This document shows, in pieces, positions 31,835 through 36,107 of a DNA stretch of 36,107 nucleotides (the first letter of the stretch is position 1; the number at the start of each line of letters is the position of its first letter). Source of the stretch: Chlorobiota bacterium. GTDB lineage: Bacteria > Bacteroidota > Bacteroidia > Bacteroidales > Prolixibacteraceae. The stretch lies in assembly GCA_013152355.1 (NCBI GenBank), contig JAADGO010000042.1, positions 1 through 36,107 of the forward strand. The letters run 5' to 3'. The position numbers were made by a program, and so were the translations under genes. The notes below the pieces were generated by a model. That model was not told the origin of the DNA, ran no database searches, and worked only from the letters and a program-made list of their open reading frames with translations.

Positions 31835-33763
31835 ATGAAGCTTGTTGAAAAAATACCTCTCCTGATTATTGCTGCATTTACTTATGTGGTTATCTACTCA
31901 TCGTGTGCCAGTGTTGGTTCGCCGGATGGAGGGCCAAGCGATTCGCTTCCTCCGGTGTTGCTGAAAACAGTCCCTTTATACCATGAGTTAAATTACAAAG
32001 GAAACGAAGTGCGGCTTACTTTTGACGAATACATCATTTACGACAAAGTTATGGAAGAACTGGTTGTTTCGCCTCCTCTTGAGAAACGGCCGGTTGTAAG
32101 GATTAAATCTAAAACCCTTATTATCCAGTTTAACGAAGAGTTGCGCGACAGCACAACATATTCAATGGATTTTAAAAATTCGATTGTTGACAATAACGAG
32201 CGGAACCCCTTTAAGAATTTCCGTTTTTCGTTTAGTACCGGCGATGTTTTCGATTCACTGAGGGTTGCCGGGATGGTGAAAAATGCCTTCAACCTCAACC
32301 CGGTTGAGAAAGCACTGGTACTGCTTCAAAAAAACCTGCATGATTCTGCGGTTTTCCGGGTAAGGCCCGACTATATTGCAAAAACCGATGACCAGGGGAT
32401 ATTTATGATCGATAATATAGCACCCGGCAAGTACCACATTTTTTCTATCAATGATGCAAACGCCAACCTGCTATACGATGAAGGGGCCGAAGAGATTGCC
32501 TTTATTGATACGTTGATTGTGCCTTCGGCAAAATTCATAGAAGAACGCGATACAATTGTTAGCGGGGCCGATTCGTTGCTGATAAGCGGGCATACCCAAT
32601 TTATGCCCGGGCCGGTTTACCTGCGCCAGTTTACGGAAGATATTTTCGAGCAATATTTAAATACTTCAAAAAGGGAGTCGTTGTATAAATGCCTGTTTAT
32701 TTTTTCCGAATCGGTAAAAGACACATTCGGTGTAAGGTTATTAAATTACAATGCTAAAGATTGGTACCTCCTGGAGCCAAACCAACAAAATGATTCTATC
32801 GTATTGTGGATAACAGACACCCTGGTTGCCCAACTGGACACTTTTGACGTTGAGGTTTCGTACAACCAGTTGGATTCTGCCGGGATTGTTTATGTACAGA
32901 ATGATACGCTGAGCCTTCCATACACGGTGAAAAAGAAGGCTGCCCCGAAAAAGAAAAAGAACAAGGACAAGGAAGAAAAAAAGATTCCCCAGTTTACCAT
33001 AAATTCGAACATAAAAACATCGGGGTTCGACCTGAACAGGAATATTTTACTGAATATGCCCGAACCGGTTAAAACATTTTATTACGATGATATGGTAAGG
33101 CTCTATCTCGACAAAGATACAACAGGCACCCCATTGGAATACACGTTTACGAAAGACACATCAGCATACAGGAGGTTTATCATCGGCTACAATTGGGAGC
33201 CTAATACAGCCTACCGTTTGGAAGTTGATTCGGCAGCTATTGAAAATATTTACGGTATCACAAATAAAAAATTAATTAAAAAATTCACTACTCAAAAAGA
33301 AGAGTACTACGGGAAGATTATTGTTGCCCTGAAAAATATTACATGCCCCCTTATTGTCCAGCTAATAAAAAATACAGAGGAAGAAGAGGTGCTAAAACAA
33401 AAATTCACTTCCAAAGACGGGGATATCATGTTTGATTTTTTAAAGCCGGACAAATACATTATTAAAATTATTTACGATGCGAATGATAATCATAAATGGG
33501 ATGCCGGGAGCTACCAGGACCACATCCAGCCCGAAAAGGTGGCTTACCTGCAAAAAGTAATTAAAGTGAAATCTAATTTTGAACATCAGGAGCCGTGGGA
33601 TGTTACTATTAACCCAACCTACCCAAAAGTACTATATGACCAAGAGTTGGAAGAACAAAAGCAGAAAGCAAAAGAAAAAAAACAAAGGCAGCCAAAACAG
33701 CAGGAAAGGAACAGGAACAGCAATAGTTTTGGAGGTGGAGGCCAACAGGGGCTGTTCAATTAA
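31835..33763 (+). CDS. Ig-like domain lipoprotein
   Basis: An exported lipoprotein of 642 aa, likely on the cell envelope. The signal peptide ends in a lipobox (YSSC, cysteine at residue 24), followed by ASVGSPDGGPSDSLPP. Residues about 38-130 form a bacterial Ig-like (SbsA/Big_5) domain with RLTFDEYI and FNEELRDSTTYSMDF. A prealbumin-like beta domain follows (DDQGIFMIDNIAPGKYHIFSIN-type segment, about 188-230); further beta domains are probable. A lysine-rich linker (KKKAAPKKKKNKDKEEKK) near residue 365-385 and a polar Gln/Asn/Gly-rich tail are low-complexity. The family is common in Bacteroidota with unknown function. The end overlaps the start of the DUF3108 gene, suggesting an operon. Confidence 0.85.
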   Translation: MKLVEKIPLLIIAAFTYVVIYSSCASVGSPDGGPSDSLPPVLLKTVPLYHELNYKGNEVRLTFDEYIIYDKVMEELVVSPPLEKRPVVRIKSKTLIIQFNEELRDSTTYSMDFKNSIVDNNERNPFKNFRFSFSTGDVFDSLRVAGMVKNAFNLNPVEKALVLLQKNLHDSAVFRVRPDYIAKTDDQGIFMIDNIAPGKYHIFSINDANANLLYDEGAEEIAFIDTLIVPSAKFIEERDTIVSGADSLLISGHTQFMPGPVYLRQFTEDIFEQYLNTSKRESLYKCLFIFSESVKDTFGVRLLNYNAKDWYLLEPNQQNDSIVLWITDTLVAQLDTFDVEVSYNQLDSAGIVYVQNDTLSLPYTVKKKAAPKKKKNKDKEEKKIPQFTINSNIKTSGFDLNRNILLNMPEPVKTFYYDDMVRLYLDKDTTGTPLEYTFTKDTSAYRRFIIGYNWEPNTAYRLEVDSAAIENIYGITNKKLIKKFTTQKEEYYGKIIVALKNITCPLIVQLIKNTEEEEVLKQKFTSKDGDIMFDFLKPDKYIIKIIYDANDNHKWDAGSYQDHIQPEKVAYLQKVIKVKSNFEHQEPWDVTINPTYPKVLYDQELEEQKQKAKEKKQRQPKQQERNRNSNSFGGGGQQGLFN

Positions 33764-34580
33764 CAACTCTTTTCCAAAAATTTATTTTGTTTGTTGGTTC
33801 CTTCTCTTTGTATTGCCGGGTTATGCTCAACCCGGACCGGAAATGCCATTCCGCCCCGGAGAGAAACTTACCTATTCGGCTTATTACAACTGGAACTTTA
33901 TCTGGCTTAAAAGTGGGCAAGTGTCCTTTAGTTTCACAGATTCAGTAAAAAACAGCCGGCATATATGGAAATTCCGCGCACACGGGCATACTTTTAAAGC
34001 CTACGATTTCCTTTACAAAGTGAAGGATTCCTTTTTATCGGATTGTGAAGCAGGGAGTTTTGCCCCTCTGTATTTTAAACGTGAAATTAACCACGGCAAA
34101 AACCATTCGTCCCATAGTTATACGGCAGATGCCGGGGCCGGAAAAATTTTTTCAGAAATCAAGCGGAGGAATGAACCTTTTTTTAGGGATACCATTAAAT
34201 ATAGACAGGGAATATACGACCTGTTGGCGGCAGCGTATTATACTCGTACCCTCGACTATGATAATTATACGAAAGGGCAGAAAATAGGTATTAGTTTGCT
34301 GGTCGACAATAAAATCTCCCACTCGTATTTTAAATACTTAGGGAAAGAAATTGTAGAAACAAGGGGTAGCGGCTCTTTCAGATGCCACAAAATTTCCATC
34401 TTTTTGTTGGAAAGCGATTTTTTTCCCAAAGGGGAGTATATGAAGATATGGATAACCGATGATAAAAACAGGATCCCGGTTATGGCTGAGACAAAAATCT
34501 TTATCGGGTCGGTCAAAGCCATCCTCGAATCGTACGAAGGGCTTAAAGGGGAGATGGAATCAAAAATATTAACTGAATAG
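33735..34580 (+). CDS. DUF3108 family exported protein
   Basis: The mature part begins near QPGPEMPFRPGEKLTYSAYY and matches DUF3108, a family of envelope proteins without known activity. The signal peptide core is YFVCWFLLFVLPGYA. The start is uncertain: the open frame runs back to an ATG at 33579, deep inside the preceding gene, where it reads as the shadow of coding sequence. GTG at 33735, 29 nt before the end of that gene, gives a signal peptide of normal length, though the GGAG before it touches the start codon. An ATT at 33759 is another candidate. From GTG the protein has 281 aa. Tight overlap with the lipoprotein gene points to one transcript and perhaps translational coupling. Confidence 0.8.
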   Translation: MEANRGCSINNSFPKIYFVCWFLLFVLPGYAQPGPEMPFRPGEKLTYSAYYNWNFIWLKSGQVSFSFTDSVKNSRHIWKFRAHGHTFKAYDFLYKVKDSFLSDCEAGSFAPLYFKREINHGKNHSSHSYTADAGAGKIFSEIKRRNEPFFRDTIKYRQGIYDLLAAAYYTRTLDYDNYTKGQKIGISLLVDNKISHSYFKYLGKEIVETRGSGSFRCHKISIFLLESDFFPKGEYMKIWITDDKNRIPVMAETKIFIGSVKAILESYEGLKGEMESKILTE

Positions 34581-34600
34581 TTATTCGTGAGGCCAATAAT

Positions 34601-34978
34601 ATGAAATTATCTCAAAACAACATCCGTTTTCTGATATTATTAATTCTTCCGATTCATTTTTTGATTTTGAGGAATTCTATAATGAACAGGCACACGCACG
34701 TTTTGCCCGGCGGATTTGTTGTTACCCATGCACACCCTTTAAATAAAAAAGATGCTGCCAATGGAAGGGCTGCCCAACACGGGCATACCAAAGCCGAATT
34801 TTTCTTTTTTCAGCTAATTACAGTTACCTTTTTTGATGTCCCGGCACAGGTGGTATTTGATCATGCCTTCCGGGTATTCATTCAAACCTGCATAATACCT
34901 GTAGATAATTATTATTCATTCCTTCAGGCCACGAATAAAACATCACGGGCTCCTCCGTCATTCCTGGAGATCGTTTAA
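34601..34978 (+). CDS. Small His-rich membrane-anchored protein
   Basis: A 125-aa protein with an N-terminal membrane helix or signal anchor (IRFLILLILPIHFLIL, residues 8-23). A histidine-rich stretch follows in residues 30-65: RHTHVLPGG, VVTHAHPLN and QHGHTK. The paired His-x-His sites look suited to bind a transition metal such as zinc or copper. A second hydrophobic part, FFFFQLITVTFFDVPAQVVF (about 67-86), may be a second helix. I have no family name, but similar small His-rich proteins occur near TonB receptors in Bacteroidota, as here (receptor starts 167 nt downstream). A role in metal handling in the periplasm is an inference from composition and position. Confidence 0.68.
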   Translation: MKLSQNNIRFLILLILPIHFLILRNSIMNRHTHVLPGGFVVTHAHPLNKKDAANGRAAQHGHTKAEFFFFQLITVTFFDVPAQVVFDHAFRVFIQTCIIPVDNYYSFLQATNKTSRAPPSFLEIV

Positions 34979-35050
34979 ATTTTAAGCAATCTCAACCTCT
35001 TTTACATTTTAGAATCTGTTTTGAATTTGCAACAGTACCCCCCTGTATAG

Positions 35051-35071
35051 GATAACACTAGTGTGTTTATC
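35051..35071. promoter_or_regulatory. Inverted repeat resembling a Fur/Zur-type operator
   Basis: A 21-bp element with GATAA at the left end, TTATC at the right end and the perfect palindrome ACACTAGTGT at 35055-35064 inside. The outer arms equal those of the E. coli Fur box ends. It lies 75-95 nt before the TonB receptor start. No regulator is encoded nearby. Confidence 0.4.
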
Positions 35072-35145
35072 ACTTTATCCGTTGTAAATGAGGAAAGTAC
35101 AAACTCAAAACTTTTTATTAACCTTTCATTAAAATTTTATTTATA

Positions 35146-36107
35146 ATGAAATCAATATATATATTATTACCCTTTATAGCCCTCTTTTTAGCAAGTAATG
35201 CCCGGGCAAACGACCCCGGCAAGCAACCAAAAACAGACGCTATGCTTTTTGGCCATGTAAAATCAGGGAATAAACATATCCCCTTTGCCACTATTTTGCT
35301 TAAAGGCACAACAATAGGAACGGCAGCAGATGCAACCGGGCACTTTAAAATGTCGAACCTTCCTGTGGGGAATCAGACTATAGTTATTTCGGCAGTTGGA
35401 TATAAAACCCTGGAAAAGAATGTGACACTTGAAAAAGGGGAAAGTGTGACACTATTGATTAACCTGGAACCTGATAATATCGGGCTGGACCAGGTTGTTG
35501 TTTCAGCCGACCGAAATTCAAAAAGCAGGCGCGAAACACCCGCAATTGTAAATAGCATCAGTGCAAAACTTTTTTCAAGGACCCAAAATGTGACCCTGAG
35601 CGAGGGGTTGAATTTTTCTCCGGGCTTGCGAATGGAAAACAATTGCCAGAATTGTGGGTTTTCACAAGTAAGGATGAATGGGCTGGAAGGCCCCTACACT
35701 CAGATACTGATAAATTCCCGCCCTGTTTTTAGCGGACTGGCAGGAGTCTACGGGCTTGAACTTATTCCTGCAAATATGATCGAACGGGTAGAAATCTTAC
35801 GTGGCGGCGGATCCTCTATGTATGGGAGCAATGCTATTGCCGGTACGGTAAACCTGATTACAAAAGACCCCATTTCAAATAATTTTTCAGTGTCGTCATC
35901 GTATGGTTCTACCGGAGTCGGGGTAGAGGGCAGTGGGAATGCTGCTTCAGATTATAACATAAACCTTAACGGCTCGTTTGTTACCGATGATTTCAAAAGC
36001 GGAATGAACATATTCGGATTCCACCGGAAACGTGACCCTTTTGATGCAAATGGCGATGGGTTTTCCGAAATCCCCTCCATTGAAAACACAACGTTAGGAA
36101 TACGCTT
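35146..36107 (+). CDS. TonB-dependent receptor, cut by the window end
   Basis: The N-terminal 320 residues of an outer-membrane receptor that takes up a ligand with energy from TonB. The signal peptide is residues 1-21 (ILLPFIALFLASNARA). A CarboxypepD_reg-like domain spans about 31-108 (GHVKSGNKHIPFATILLKGT; VGYKTLEKNVTLEKGE). The plug domain covers about 125-235, with VRMNGLEGPYTQILIN, ERVEILRGGGSSMYGSNAIAG and TVNLITKDP. C167-x2-C170 (NNCQNCG) in the plug defines a subgroup with a probable disulphide. The barrel starts near residue 240 and the rest is outside the window. Neither SusD nor a sigma regulator is adjacent, arguing against glycan uptake; metal or a metal complex is likelier given the His-rich protein upstream and the operator-like repeat. 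Confidence 0.92.
   Translation, partial: MKSIYILLPFIALFLASNARANDPGKQPKTDAMLFGHVKSGNKHIPFATILLKGTTIGTAADATGHFKMSNLPVGNQTIVISAVGYKTLEKNVTLEKGESVTLLINLEPDNIGLDQVVVSADRNSKSRRETPAIVNSISAKLFSRTQNVTLSEGLNFSPGLRMENNCQNCGFSQVRMNGLEGPYTQILINSRPVFSGLAGVYGLELIPANMIERVEILRGGGSSMYGSNAIAGTVNLITKDPISNNFSVSSSYGSTGVGVEGSGNAASDYNINLNGSFVTDDFKSGMNIFGFHRKRDPFDANGDGFSEIPSIENTTLGIR

Noticed and set aside
31645-31848. 67-codon frame before the Ig-like lipoprotein gene
   Set aside because: It overlaps the hairpin and the start of the lipoprotein gene, and has no recognisable feature or good ribosome binding site.
33579-33734. Long N-terminal extension of the DUF3108 reading frame from an ATG at 33579
   Set aside because: This part lies within the coding sequence of the Ig-like lipoprotein gene in another frame and reads as polar, Arg/Lys-rich sequence before a normal signal peptide; it is a shadow frame.

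Overview
The window looks like chromosomal DNA of a Bacteroidota member, probably Bacteroidales-like or Marinilabiliales-like. The evidence is a secreted metalloprotease with a C-terminal type IX secretion sorting domain, a CarboxypepD_reg/TonB receptor, DUF4271 next to hemD and rnpA, a short AtpC, a fused DAHP synthase/chorismate mutase, and several TAnnTTTG-type -7 boxes. I saw no rRNA, tRNA, CRISPR array, insertion sequence or phage gene. The genus cannot be fixed from the sequence alone.

Layout. 1-8.6 kb is mostly minus-strand housekeeping: an RND/MMPL exporter and a polyprenyl diphosphate synthase (2 nt apart), then atpD-atpC with its own likely promoter, then a heptosyltransferase-like GT9, with an M20 dipeptidase and a small membrane protein upstream. 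9.0-12.3 kb (plus) holds peptidase E and an ECF sigma factor/anti-sigma/secreted propeller-like protein unit closed by a strong terminator. 12.7-16.5 kb (plus) is a compact five-gene cassette of unrecognised genes. Three of its proteins share short motifs, one is large with a cationic amphipathic tail, and one has two membrane segments. 16.6-18.2 kb is an AspT/YidE-type transporter. 18.2-20.4 kb (minus) holds a class I glutamine amidotransferase and a GH32 fructan hydrolase. 20.7-23.2 kb is the T9SS metalloprotease.

23.2-25.4 kb is an aromatic amino acid operon: tyrA plus DAHP synthase/chorismate mutase. It is preceded by an unannotated 23-codon leader peptide with seven consecutive aromatic residues and by a terminator hairpin, a textbook-shaped ribosome-mediated attenuator. 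25.5-27.6 kb (minus) is DUF4271-hemD-rnpA. A tRNA-dihydrouridine synthase diverges from it and polA converges on that gene. 31.8-34.6 kb (plus) has an Ig-like lipoprotein and a DUF3108 protein. The window ends with a small His-rich protein and a truncated TonB-dependent receptor. A GATAA/TTATC inverted repeat between them suggests metal-responsive control.

The strongest candidates for something undescribed are the five-gene cassette (12765-16511) with tandem palindromes in its upstream region, and the aromatic attenuator (23272-23405).
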